Source of the DNA: CADEED01 sp963842515
Lineage (GTDB): Bacteria > Pseudomonadota > Gammaproteobacteria > Steroidobacterales > Steroidobacteraceae
Assembly (NCBI GenBank): GCA_963842515.1
Contig: CAWJGO010000002.1
Location: forward strand, 1,426,001-1,490,000
Direction: 5' to 3'
DNA length: 64,000 nucleotides
The notes under the pieces are model-generated. The model saw only the letters and a program-made list of their open reading frames with translations. It made no database searches and had not been told where the DNA came from. This document shows positions 26,444-34,587 of the stretch, piece after piece (the first letter of the stretch is position 1; each line of letters opens with the position of its first letter). Position numbers and translations under genes: made by a program.

Positions 26444-26761
26444 GTGAGCAGAGAATACGCACCGACCCCGGGCAAGTGGTACGAGAACAAGGATGAGGAA
26501 GAAACCTTCCGCGTCCTGTCCGTGGACGAGGATGACGAGCTCGTCGAAATCGAATATGAGGACGGCGAGATCGAAGAGCTCGATCTCGACACCTGGCACG
26601 AGCTCGATCTCGAGCTGACCGAGGTGCCCGAGGGCTGGTCCGATTCGGCTGCCGCCGACGATGAGGATGAGGAAGACGACTTCGAGGATGATGACGACGA
26701 TGATGACGACGACGACGACGATGATGATGACGAAGACGAAGACGAGGAAGAAACTTACTAG
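26444..26761 (+). CDS. Small acidic protein with poly-aspartate tail (DUF6763-like)
   Basis: 105 residues from a GTG at 26444 preceded by AGAGG. The N-terminal 60 residues (YAPTPGKWYENKDEEETF, then SVDEDDELVEIEYEDGEIEELDLDTWHEL) form a conserved-looking small domain. The last 40 residues are almost all Asp and Glu, with an Asp run of about 15 encoded by alternating GAT and GAC. It resembles a small gammaproteobacterial family of unknown function (I recall DUF6763). Such a tail could mimic nucleic acid or bind cations, which is speculation. It is divergent from proB. Confidence 0.75.
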   Translation: MSREYAPTPGKWYENKDEEETFRVLSVDEDDELVEIEYEDGEIEELDLDTWHELDLELTEVPEGWSDSAAADDEDEEDDFEDDDDDDDDDDDDDDDEDEDEEETY

Positions 26762-26822
26762 TTAGCAGCGGCCGCCGGCGCTGCTGACGGCTGGCGGCGC
26801 TCGGTCACTGCGGGTTGTACTG

Positions 26823-27308
26823 ATGCGCGTCATCGCCATCGTCGGTCGCCAGGGTAGCGGCAAGACCACGCTCATCGAGCGCCTGATCCCGGCTTTGCAC
26901 GGCAGGGGCCTCTCGGTCTCGACCATCAAGCACACGCATCACCACCAGATCGAGCTGGACAAACCGGGCAAGGACAGTTACCGGCACCGCGCCGCGGGCG
27001 CGTCCGAAGTCATCGTGGCCGCGGATTCCGGCTGGGCGCGGATTGCCGCCGGCGCGGGGCCCACCACCCTTCAATTCCTGCTCGGCCAGCTACGCCCCGT
27101 CGACGTGGTGCTGATCGAAGGATTCAAGCAACTCGAAAGCCTGAGACGTGTCGAAGTGTTCCGTGGGCAGGGCAGCCCGCTGGCGTTGGCTGACCCCGGC
27201 ATTGCCGCGGTGGCCGTGCCCGCCGGCACCCCGCTGGCTGGATACCGGGGAATGACGTTACCGCTCGATGACACCGCAGGAATCCTCGAGTTCATCCTGA
27301 ACGTCTGA
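26823..27308 (+). CDS. mobB: Molybdopterin-guanine dinucleotide biosynthesis adaptor MobB
   Basis: 161 residues. P-loop protein: GRQGSGKTTLIERL (Walker A, residues 8-21), STIKHTHHHQIELDKPGKDSYRHRAAGA and DVVLIEGFK, all typical of MobB. MobB binds GTP and helps MobA attach GMP to the cofactor. It is separated from the main cofactor operon by about 4 kb, but its MobA partner is the fused protein there. It is co-directional with htpX, 100 bases upstream of it. Confidence 0.93.
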   Translation: MRVIAIVGRQGSGKTTLIERLIPALHGRGLSVSTIKHTHHHQIELDKPGKDSYRHRAAGASEVIVAADSGWARIAAGAGPTTLQFLLGQLRPVDVVLIEGFKQLESLRRVEVFRGQGSPLALADPGIAAVAVPAGTPLAGYRGMTLPLDDTAGILEFILNV

Positions 27309-27408
27309 GTCAAAAGTAAGCCTTGGCGGTATTGAATTCGGCAGACCCGGCGCCAGAATTGCCGCACCGGATTTGACGCAACCCAACCAGGAACCGCTCT
27401 CTAAGACC

Positions 27409-28290
27409 ATGAAACGCATATTCCTTCTCGTTTTGACGAACATCGCCGTGATGGTCGTGTTGTCACTCGTGGTCCAGGTGTTCGGCCTCGATCGCGCCCT
27501 TGCAAACCAGGGCATGGACCTCACCGGCCTGCTGGTCATCTCGGCTGTCTTCGGCTTCGGCGGTGCGTTCATCTCGCTGCTGATATCCAAGTGGATGGCA
27601 AAACGTGCGATGGGCGTGAAGGTCATCACCGAACCGGCTAACGAGAGCGAGCGCTGGCTCGTAAATACCGTGCAGCAGCAGGCTCAGGCGGCCGGCATTG
27701 GCATGCCCGAGGTCGGCATATTCGAATCGCCGGACCCGAACGCCTTCGCCACTGGCGCCAACAAGAACTCCGCGCTGGTGGCGGTGAGCACCGGCCTGCT
27801 GCGCAATATGCGCCGCGAGGAAGTGGAGGCCGTGCTGGGCCATGAGGTCAGCCACGTCGCCAACGGTGACATGGTGACGCTCACGCTCATCCAAGGCGTC
27901 ATGAACACTTTCGTGTTTTTCCTCGCGCGCATCATCGGCGGGATAGTCGACCGGGTGATCCTCAAGAACGAGCGGGACGGCGTCGGCATCGGCTATTTCG
28001 TCACCGTGATCGCGGCGCAGATCGTGCTCGGCTTCCTGGCCGGCATGGTCGTGGCCTGGTTCTCACGCAAGCGTGAGTTCCGAGCCGACGCGGGCGGCGC
28101 GCATCTGGCCGGCACCAACGCCATGGTCGGTGCACTCGAGGCGCTCAAGCGCGTCCATTCCCCTACGGCGCTGCCCGAGCAGATGAAGGCTTTCGGAATC
28201 CGCGAGGGCGCGGTCACGGGGCTGCGACGCCTCCTGATGAGCCATCCACCGTTGGATGAGCGGATTGCCGCACTGAATAACGCGCGGTAA
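27409..28290 (+). CDS. htpX: Protease HtpX (M48 membrane zinc metallopeptidase)
   Basis: 293 residues from the ATG at 27409, matching HtpX length and its N-terminal MKRIFLLVLTNIAVM. The frame is open from a TTG 12 codons earlier, judged less likely. Two N-terminal transmembrane segments precede the zinc site HEVSH (HExxH), and two further membrane segments (about 158-205) follow. The third-ligand region is REFRADAGGAHLAG. HtpX degrades damaged inner membrane proteins together with FtsH and is usually induced by envelope stress. Confidence 0.95.
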   Translation: MKRIFLLVLTNIAVMVVLSLVVQVFGLDRALANQGMDLTGLLVISAVFGFGGAFISLLISKWMAKRAMGVKVITEPANESERWLVNTVQQQAQAAGIGMPEVGIFESPDPNAFATGANKNSALVAVSTGLLRNMRREEVEAVLGHEVSHVANGDMVTLTLIQGVMNTFVFFLARIIGGIVDRVILKNERDGVGIGYFVTVIAAQIVLGFLAGMVVAWFSRKREFRADAGGAHLAGTNAMVGALEALKRVHSPTALPEQMKAFGIREGAVTGLRRLLMSHPPLDERIAALNNAR

Positions 28291-28313
28291 CTGCCAAGTA
28301 CTTCAAAGCAGTC

Positions 28314-28362
28314 GCCAGTCGGAATCAGCAAGATTCCGGCTGGCAACGTGCCTGTTGGCACG
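28314..28362. promoter_or_regulatory. Two tandem hairpins between htpX and the desaturase gene
   Basis: First stem GCCAGTCGGAATC (28314-28326) pairs with GATTCCGGCTGGC (28332-28344), 12 of 13 positions Watson-Crick and one G-U, loop AGCAA. Two bases later CGTGCC (28347-28352) pairs with GGCACG (28357-28362), loop TGTT. No T-tract follows. They could end the htpX transcript or form a structured leader for the desaturase, whose ATG is 35 bases downstream. Confidence 0.5.
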
Positions 28363-28397
28363 CATCCGAAGTCCAGGCCCCGCCGTATGTCCAATCC

Positions 28398-29384
28398 ATG
28401 AAAACCGAAACGCAATCCTCGAGCAATCCCCTGGTCCGCTTAGGCGCAGCGGTGCTGCATTGGTTCGACACCGGCCGTGCATCGAGCTTCGACACCGGGC
28501 ATCCGACGGCCGACCGCATCGACTGGGTGCGAACACTGCCGTTCATCCTCATGCATGCGGCATGTTTGTTTGCCTTCGTGGTCGGCGTAAGCCCCATCGC
28601 CATCGTCGTATGTGCCGCGCTCTACTTCATTCGCATGTTCGCCATCACCGGCTTCTATCACCGCTACTTCTCGCACAAGTCGTTCAAGACCTCGCGCGTG
28701 GGGCAGTTCCTGTTCGGCGTGCTCGGCGCGTCGGCCGTGCAGCGCGGCCCGATCTGGTGGGCCGCTCATCATCGCGATCACCACCAGTATTCGGACAAGA
28801 AGGAAGACGCGCACTCCCCCATCCAGCATGGCTTCGTGCGCGCGCACATGAGCTGGTTCCTGTCGAAGAAAGGATTTGCACCGGATCTCAAGCGCGTTCG
28901 CGATCTCATGAGCTTCCCCGAGCTGCGCTGGCTCGACCGATTCGACATCATCGTGCCGGTGTTGCTGGCCGTGGCCGTCTTTTTCCTCGGCGTGGCGCTC
29001 GAGAAGTGGGCCCCGGGCCTGCAGACCAACGGCTGGCAGATGCTCATCTGGGGCTTCTTCGTGTCCACCGTGCTCACCTCGCACGGCACCTACACCATCA
29101 ACTCGCTGTCGCATGTTTTTGGTCGGCAACGTTATAAGACCGGCGATTCGAGCCGCAACAACTGGTTTCTCGCGCTCATCACGCTCGGCGAGGGCTGGCA
29201 CAACAACCACCACCACTATCCAAGCTCGACCCGACAGGGTTTCTACTGGTACGAAGTCGATATCACCTATTACCTGCTCAAGATCATGTCCTGGCTGGGC
29301 ATCATCTGGGATCTGAAACCGGTACCCGTGTCGGTGCGTGACCATCACCCACGGCGAATCCTCCCTCGCCATCGAGCCGGTTGA
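28398..29384 (+). CDS. Fatty acid desaturase (acyl-CoA/acyl-lipid delta-9 type)
   Basis: 328 residues with paired transmembrane segments (about 50-90 and 190-240) and the three histidine boxes of membrane di-iron desaturases: HRYFSH, HHRDHH and HNNHH. The C-terminal ITYYLLKIMSWLGIIWDLKP matches bacterial stearoyl-CoA desaturase-like proteins. It introduces a double bond into saturated acyl chains aerobically, adjusting membrane fluidity. The electron donor is not encoded nearby. Two hairpins lie in its upstream gap. Confidence 0.93.
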   Translation: MKTETQSSSNPLVRLGAAVLHWFDTGRASSFDTGHPTADRIDWVRTLPFILMHAACLFAFVVGVSPIAIVVCAALYFIRMFAITGFYHRYFSHKSFKTSRVGQFLFGVLGASAVQRGPIWWAAHHRDHHQYSDKKEDAHSPIQHGFVRAHMSWFLSKKGFAPDLKRVRDLMSFPELRWLDRFDIIVPVLLAVAVFFLGVALEKWAPGLQTNGWQMLIWGFFVSTVLTSHGTYTINSLSHVFGRQRYKTGDSSRNNWFLALITLGEGWHNNHHHYPSSTRQGFYWYEVDITYYLLKIMSWLGIIWDLKPVPVSVRDHHPRRILPRHRAG

Positions 29385-29512
29385 GTAACGAGGCAACCCA
29401 CCGCTAGTTGCGCGACGCGCGTTGCAGTTTCGAGTACACGGTGCAAATGCTGCTGCCAAGCGCCCTCGCTGCGCACCACCTTGACACCGGCGCCGGTTGA
29501 GGAAACTCAGGA

Positions 29513-30958
29513 ATGCCGCGTTATGATCGCGGTGTGCTCGACGCCACTTCACTCAGCCACCAACTACGGTCACTGCTCGACGACGAAGGCCTGATCACCG
29601 AGCCGGAACGCAGCGCTCCAATGCTGCGCGACCATCGCGCGCTGTATCGCGGGCACGCGCTGGCGGTGGTGGCCCCGGCGGACACGGCCGCGGTAGCCCG
29701 CGTCCTCGCGTTCTGCAACGAACACCGCATCGGCGTGGTCCCCCAGGGCGGCAATACCAGCTATTGCGGCGGCGCCACGCCGGACGCTTCGAGCAGCCAG
29801 GTGCTGCTGTCCCTCGCACGCCTCAATGGCGTTCGCGCCATCGACACCGCCAACTACACCCTCACGGCCGAGGCCGGCTGCGTGCTCGCCCACCTGCAGG
29901 CCGCCGCAGCCGACGCGGGTCTCTATCTACCCTTGAGCCTGGGCAGCGAAGGCAGCTGCATGCTCGGCGGCAATCTGTCGACGAATGCCGGCGGCCTCAA
30001 CGTCATCCACTACGGCATGGCGCGCGAGCTGGTGCTGGGACTCGAGGTGGTGTTGGCCGACGGTCGCGTGATGAACACCTTGACGGGGCTGCGCAAGGAC
30101 AACACCGGCTACGACATCAAGTCACTGTTCCTCGGTGCGGAGGGTACGCTCGGCGTCATCACCGCCGCCTGCCTCAAGCTGTTTCCTGCGCTCAAATCGC
30201 GCGCCACGGCGTTCGTCGCGGTGCGTGATCCCGATGCCGCGGTTTCCTTGTTAGGGGCGTTACGGAACGCTAGCGGCGATCTCGTGACCTCGTTCGAGCT
30301 GATCCCGCGCATTGGCGTCGAGTTGACGGCCCGGCACATTCCCGGCGTGAGCGATCCGCTCTCCGCGGTGTCCGCGTGGTACGTGTTGTGCGAACTGTCA
30401 TCCTCGCGAGCCGACTCGCCACTCGAGGCGGCGCTGCAAGGCTGCCTCGAGCGGGCGCTGAAAGACGGCTGGATCGCCGATGCCGCCGTGGCCCAGAACG
30501 AACGCGAGCGCGAAACGTTCTGGCGCCTGCGCGAGTCCATTCCCGAGGCGCAGCGCAAGGAAGGCGCGAGCCTCAAGCACGACATCTCGGTGCCCGTGTC
30601 GCAGGTGCCAAGGTTCATCGAGGTCGCCGGCGCGTGGGTGGCGCAGCATATCCCGCAGGGCGAGCTGGTCTCCTATGGCCATCTCGGTGATGGCAATCTG
30701 CACTTCAACATCAACCAGCGCGCGGGCACGCAGATCGCGCAGTTGCAGGCCGTGGAAGCAAAGGTGCGTCGCGCCATCCACGATTTCGTGCGCGACTTTG
30801 GCGGCAGTTTTTCGGCCGAACACGGCATTGGCCAGCTCAAAGTGTTCGAGCTCGAACGATATGCCGATCCGGTGGAGCTCGAGCTCATGCGCCGCGTCAA
30901 GCAGGCCTTCGATCCGAACGGCATAATGAATCCGGGCAAAGTGTTGAGCCGGAAATAG
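29513..30958 (+). CDS. FAD-linked D-2-hydroxyacid dehydrogenase (D-2-hydroxyglutarate dehydrogenase-like)
   Basis: 481 residues. FAD_binding_4 domain (about 45-220; PQGGNTSYCGGATPD, GSEGSCMLGGNLSTNAGG, FLGAEGTLGVIT) and FAD-oxidase C domain (about 230-478; SYGHLGDGNLHFNI, FSAEHGIGQLK, DPNGIMNPGKVL). This is the GlcD/D-lactate/D-2-hydroxyglutarate dehydrogenase family. I favour D-2-hydroxyglutarate because the next gene, 20 bases on, is an LhgO-type L-2-hydroxyglutarate oxidase, but D-lactate cannot be excluded. Start at 29513 follows a GAGGAAACTCAGGA ribosome site. Confidence 0.85.
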   Translation: MPRYDRGVLDATSLSHQLRSLLDDEGLITEPERSAPMLRDHRALYRGHALAVVAPADTAAVARVLAFCNEHRIGVVPQGGNTSYCGGATPDASSSQVLLSLARLNGVRAIDTANYTLTAEAGCVLAHLQAAAADAGLYLPLSLGSEGSCMLGGNLSTNAGGLNVIHYGMARELVLGLEVVLADGRVMNTLTGLRKDNTGYDIKSLFLGAEGTLGVITAACLKLFPALKSRATAFVAVRDPDAAVSLLGALRNASGDLVTSFELIPRIGVELTARHIPGVSDPLSAVSAWYVLCELSSSRADSPLEAALQGCLERALKDGWIADAAVAQNERERETFWRLRESIPEAQRKEGASLKHDISVPVSQVPRFIEVAGAWVAQHIPQGELVSYGHLGDGNLHFNINQRAGTQIAQLQAVEAKVRRAIHDFVRDFGGSFSAEHGIGQLKVFELERYADPVELELMRRVKQAFDPNGIMNPGKVLSRK

Positions 30959-30978
30959 TCAGTGAGCAAGTCGGATAC

Positions 30979-32079
30979 ATGACGGATCAAGTCGAGTGCG
31001 TGGTCATCGGCGCAGGCGTGGTCGGACTCGCGGTCGCGCGCGCACTGGCACAGGCGGGACGCGAAGTGTTGCTGCTCGAGGCGGAAACGCATCCCGGCAC
31101 CATCACCTCGGCGCGCAACAGCGGCGTCATACACGCCGGCCTCTACTACACGCCGGGCAGCTTCAAGGCGCGCTTCTGCGTCGGTGGCAATCGTGCGCTG
31201 TACGACTATTGCAAGGCACGCGGCGTGGACCACCACAATTGCGGCAAGCTCATCGTCGCCAATGGCGAGGAAGAAGAGCAGGTGCTGCTGCACCTGGTCG
31301 AACGCGCGCATCGCAATGATGTCGACGGCGTCCGGCTGATATCCGCCACCGAGGCGGTCAAGCTCGAGCCCGAGGTGCGCTGCTCGGCCGCGCTGCTCTG
31401 CCCCACCAGCGGCATCGTCGATCAGCATCCCTACATGCTCGCGCTCCAGGGCGACATGGAAAATGCCGGCGGCACGCTGGTGTGCGATTGCCGCGTGGAA
31501 AGCCTGACGCGCTCCGGCGATGGATTTCTCGTCACGACCGGCGGAGGCGCCGCCACCGAAATCCAGGCGCGCTTCGTGGTCAACAGTGCCGGGCTTGGCG
31601 CCGTTGACCTGCTGAACCGCATCGACGGTTATCCGCAAGAAAAGATCCCCGTGCTACATCTCGCGCGCGGCAACTATTTCACCGTGGCCGCGCGGTCTCC
31701 GTTCAAGCATCTGATCTATCCGGTACCGCACACCGCCGGCCTCGGCATCCACGCCACGCTCGATCTCGGCAAGCGCGTGCGTTTCGGTCCCGACGTGGAG
31801 TGGATAGACAAGATCGACTATTCCGTGAGCGCCGCGCGAGCGCCGCAGTTCTACGAAGCCATTCGCCGCTACTGGCCGGGGCTCGCCGACGGAGCGCTGA
31901 TGCCGGACTACACCGGTATTCGCCCGAAGCTGCACGGGCCCGGCGAACCGCAGCCGGACTTCCGCATCGAGTCGGCTGCCGAGCATGGTCTTCCTGGACT
32001 CGTGAACCTGCTCGGCATCGAAAGTCCCGGCCTCACCTCCGCGCTCGCCATCGGTGACTACGCTGCCTCATTCGCCTAG
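30979..32079 (+). CDS. lhgO: L-2-hydroxyglutarate oxidase-like FAD oxidoreductase
   Basis: 366 residues, DAO family. N-terminal dinucleotide-binding VVIGAGVVGLAVARAL, then EAETHPGTITSARNSGVIHAGLYYTPGSFKA, characteristic of LhgO/L2HGDH, and GLVNLLGIESPGLTSALAIG near the end. These enzymes oxidise L-2-hydroxyglutarate to 2-oxoglutarate, passing electrons to quinone or O2. Paired with a D-specific homologue immediately upstream, it suggests metabolite repair or lysine/2-hydroxyglutarate use. The canonical LhgO is about 400-420 residues, so this one is slightly short. Confidence 0.85.
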   Translation: MTDQVECVVIGAGVVGLAVARALAQAGREVLLLEAETHPGTITSARNSGVIHAGLYYTPGSFKARFCVGGNRALYDYCKARGVDHHNCGKLIVANGEEEEQVLLHLVERAHRNDVDGVRLISATEAVKLEPEVRCSAALLCPTSGIVDQHPYMLALQGDMENAGGTLVCDCRVESLTRSGDGFLVTTGGGAATEIQARFVVNSAGLGAVDLLNRIDGYPQEKIPVLHLARGNYFTVAARSPFKHLIYPVPHTAGLGIHATLDLGKRVRFGPDVEWIDKIDYSVSAARAPQFYEAIRRYWPGLADGALMPDYTGIRPKLHGPGEPQPDFRIESAAEHGLPGLVNLLGIESPGLTSALAIGDYAASFA

Positions 32080-32089
32080 AGTCACCGGC

Positions 32090-33007
32090 ATGCGAAACAC
32101 GTTCACCGCGCTCTGCGCCGCTCTCACTGTCTTCGCCTGCAGCAAGCAGCAACCGCCACCACCGGCCGCCACACCGAAGGTAGCCGAGCGCCCAGGCGAA
32201 CCCGCCGAGGGAGCCGCACGAATCGCCATCGCCCCCGACGGCGTCCACGTGCAGTACCGCGTGTACGGCAGCGGCGAGCCGGCACTGGTGTTCATCCACG
32301 GCTGGTCCTGCGATTCGAACTACTGGCGTGAGCAGATACCCGCCTTCAAGAGCAAGTACACGCTGGTCATGGTCGATCTCGCCGGCCACGGCGGTACCGA
32401 CGGCAACCGCACCGACTGGACCATCGCCCGCTTCGGCCAGGACGTGGCCACCGCGCTGTCGGCCGTGCCTAACAAGCAGGTCATCCTGGTCGGGCATTCC
32501 ATGGGCGGACCGGTAGCCATCGAGGCGGCTCGCCTGCTCAAGGGCCGGGTCATCGGCATCATCGGCGTCGACACGTTCAAATCTATCGGCGCGCCCACGC
32601 CGAGCAAGGCACAGGTGGACGCCGTCCTCAAGCCGTTCGAAGCCGACTTCATCGGGCAGACACGCGCGCTGGTCGCCGATCATCTGTTTGTCAAAGGCGA
32701 CAATCCGCAGCTGGCGCAGAAGATCGCCTACGACATGTCGCTGTCGTCGCCGCGTGTTGCCGTGCCCGCGATGCGCGCCCTGCTCGAGTACGACTTCCGC
32801 GAGCCGCTCAAGGACATCTCCGTGCCCATCATCGCCATCAATTCCGACCTCGGCGAGCCGGTGAACGAGACGCGCATCAGGAAGGTGCTGCCGAAATTCC
32901 GCGCTGTCACGCTCGTCGGCGATGGCCACTTCCTCATGATGGAAGACCCGGGGCGTTTCAATCCGATGCTGGCAGCCGAAGTCGCCACGCTGCTTGGATC
33001 GCAATAG
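32090..33007 (+). CDS. Alpha/beta hydrolase, predicted lipoprotein
   Basis: 305 residues from the ATG at 32090. A lipobox-like LTVFAC (Cys about 16) is followed by a Pro/Ala-rich linker. The hydrolase core has HGWSCDSNYW (oxyanion region), the nucleophile in GHSMGG and catalytic His in GDGHFLMMED; the acid is probably in NSDLGEP. Substrate unknown. Eleven bases after the lhgO stop, so likely co-transcribed. The cell-envelope location is inferred from the signal. Confidence 0.85.
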   Translation: MRNTFTALCAALTVFACSKQQPPPPAATPKVAERPGEPAEGAARIAIAPDGVHVQYRVYGSGEPALVFIHGWSCDSNYWREQIPAFKSKYTLVMVDLAGHGGTDGNRTDWTIARFGQDVATALSAVPNKQVILVGHSMGGPVAIEAARLLKGRVIGIIGVDTFKSIGAPTPSKAQVDAVLKPFEADFIGQTRALVADHLFVKGDNPQLAQKIAYDMSLSSPRVAVPAMRALLEYDFREPLKDISVPIIAINSDLGEPVNETRIRKVLPKFRAVTLVGDGHFLMMEDPGRFNPMLAAEVATLLGSQ

Positions 33008-33012
33008 AGCAC

Positions 33013-33537
33013 GTGGACGCCGAAGTGAACCGCGGGGGTCCCGGTGACGACCGTGAAGAGCGCGGCCGCCGCGCGCTGCAGCGCCTGCGCGCCGTCACGG
33101 TGCTCTTCGACCAGGCGTTCGCCATTCCCGGCACCAAGTGGCGTTTCGGCATCGACGCGTTGTTCGGCCTGGTGCCCGGGCTCGGCGACATTGCCGGCGC
33201 GATCGCCGCGGTGTACGCCCTGCACGTGGCGCGGGCTCTTGGCGCACCGCAAGTCGTTCAGATGCGCATGCTCGGCAACATTGCACTCGACGCGCTCGTC
33301 GGCACGGTGCCCGTCATCGGCGACCTGTTCGACTTCGCGTTCAAGGCACAGACACGCAACCTCGCGCTGCTCGATGCCTACCTCGCGACACCGCAGCGCA
33401 CCGCGCGCCGCAGCCGCCGTGGGCTGTTCCTCATTTCCATCTCGATAGCCGTCGTGTTCGCCGCGCTCACGGCACTCGGAATCTGGATGCTCTACATCCT
33501 GCTGCGGTGGTTAGGAACTCTTCTCGCCGGTTTCTGA
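33013..33537 (+). CDS. DUF4112 membrane protein
   Basis: 174 residues from a GTG at 33013, 5 bases after the previous stop. The DUF4112 signature region is clear: LFDQAFAIPGTKWRFGIDALFGLVPGLGDIAG and DALVGTVPVIGDLFDFAFKAQTRNL (residues about 30-120), with repeated G-D-I/P turns between membrane-associated helices. A strong C-terminal transmembrane helix spans about 140-170. Function is unknown in the family. Its last 27 bases overlap the end of the convergent CpcT-like gene. Confidence 0.88.
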   Translation: MDAEVNRGGPGDDREERGRRALQRLRAVTVLFDQAFAIPGTKWRFGIDALFGLVPGLGDIAGAIAAVYALHVARALGAPQVVQMRMLGNIALDALVGTVPVIGDLFDFAFKAQTRNLALLDAYLATPQRTARRSRRGLFLISISIAVVFAALTALGIWMLYILLRWLGTLLAGF

Positions 33538-34587
33538 AACTACCGGCGCACAGTCGACGGCCAGCCACCCGATGTCGATGCCGACGCGCGCCGCCCCGAG
33601 CGAAGTCCAGCTCGAGGCGATGGGTTCGCTGCTCGCCTTGCCGGCGGTGAGAATCAGTACCAGCGATTCGCGCCCTTCGGACAACGGCCAGTCGCGGCCG
33701 TGCAGCTCGAGCTGCAGCTCGCGGCCATCCGGCGTGCGGAAGCGCGCGCGACCGCCGCGATCGTGCAGGTCGACGTTGTCGATGAGTCTGCGCGGGCCCC
33801 TGTCCTTGGACGTCGCCCAGGAGATACCGCAGGAGAAAAGCCGCGCCTCATCGAGATCGGCATGCGGAAAACCGGCGATCTCCTCGGCGAGCTCATCATC
33901 CGGCAGCGTGAGATGGCGCTTGCGGTACCAGAAGAGTCCATCGCCGATGACTACGCGGTAGTCGAGCCAGCGCTTCTCGATGCCGTCCGTTTCCAGGCAT
34001 TTTCTCTCCTGGGTGCCGCCGCGGAACTGCGCGCCTTCGCGCTTGAGAAAGATGTCGCAACCACTCACCGACTCGATGTCGGCGGGCGTCAGCGCCGCAG
34101 GATTGGCCGCTTCCGTCCTGCGGGTGTACTGGCGCACGCGCAAAGACCCTTCCGACCCGCTTGGCTCGATCGACAACAACACGCGCCGCCGCAGCACGAA
34201 CGGCTCGTCATAGGGATACTCCTCGACGTACAACACGTGCGTGCCCAGCCACGGCAGTGGAACGCGCCGGACGTTGATCTGTACACGCGTGGTGACCGGC
34301 GCGAGCATGGAATCCGGCGCTTCGGTCGCCACCAGCTCTTCGGTCATGTCGTAGATGCCGCTCCAGAGCTGCGTCAACGCGTCGCGTTCATTGACATCGG
34401 CCGGAGCCGCGCCCCGGGTGCTGGCGCAGAACGCCAGTGCGCCGATCAGGATGGCGGTTGCACGAGTCGTATGAGCCCCTCTTGCGCGGTGCTCGCCACC
34501 AGCACGCCGCTGCGCGAATACAAACTGCCGCGCGCGAAGCCGCGCGCGCCCGAGCTGCTCGGACTGTCGAGACAGTACAGCAGCCAC
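33511..34587 (-). CDS. CpcT/CpeT-like protein, secreted
   Basis: The core from about residue 65 (ALTQLWSGIYDM) to 300 has the CpcT/CpeT layout: LPWLGTHVLYVEEYPYDEPFVLRRRVLLSI, GCDIFLKREGAQFRGGTQERKC and VIGDGLFWYRKR. In cyanobacteria these proteins attach phycobilins; in non-photosynthetic bacteria their role is unknown. A signal peptide (ILIGALAFCASTRGAAPA) begins right at the tesB stop. The only ATG lies at 34587, 141 bases inside tesB; a CTG at 34449 overlapping the tesB TGA is an alternative that would better fit a secreted protein. The start is therefore unresolved. Confidence 0.7.
   Translation of the reverse strand: MAAVLSRQSEQLGRARLRARQFVFAQRRAGGEHRARGAHTTRATAILIGALAFCASTRGAAPADVNERDALTQLWSGIYDMTEELVATEAPDSMLAPVTTRVQINVRRVPLPWLGTHVLYVEEYPYDEPFVLRRRVLLSIEPSGSEGSLRVRQYTRRTEAANPAALTPADIESVSGCDIFLKREGAQFRGGTQERKCLETDGIEKRWLDYRVVIGDGLFWYRKRHLTLPDDELAEEIAGFPHADLDEARLFSCGISWATSKDRGPRRLIDNVDLHDRGGRARFRTPDGRELQLELHGRDWPLSEGRESLVLILTAGKASSEPIASSWTSLGAARVGIDIGWLAVDCAPVVSETGEKSS

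Noticed and set aside
26680..26758. GAT/GAC tandem tract considered as a CRISPR or satellite repeat
   Set aside because: No spacers; it is in frame and encodes the poly-Asp end of a small protein.
26764..26785. AGCAGCG/CGCTGCT inverted repeat after the poly-Asp gene as terminator
   Set aside because: Only seven base pairs with an eight-base loop and no T-tract; too weak to call.
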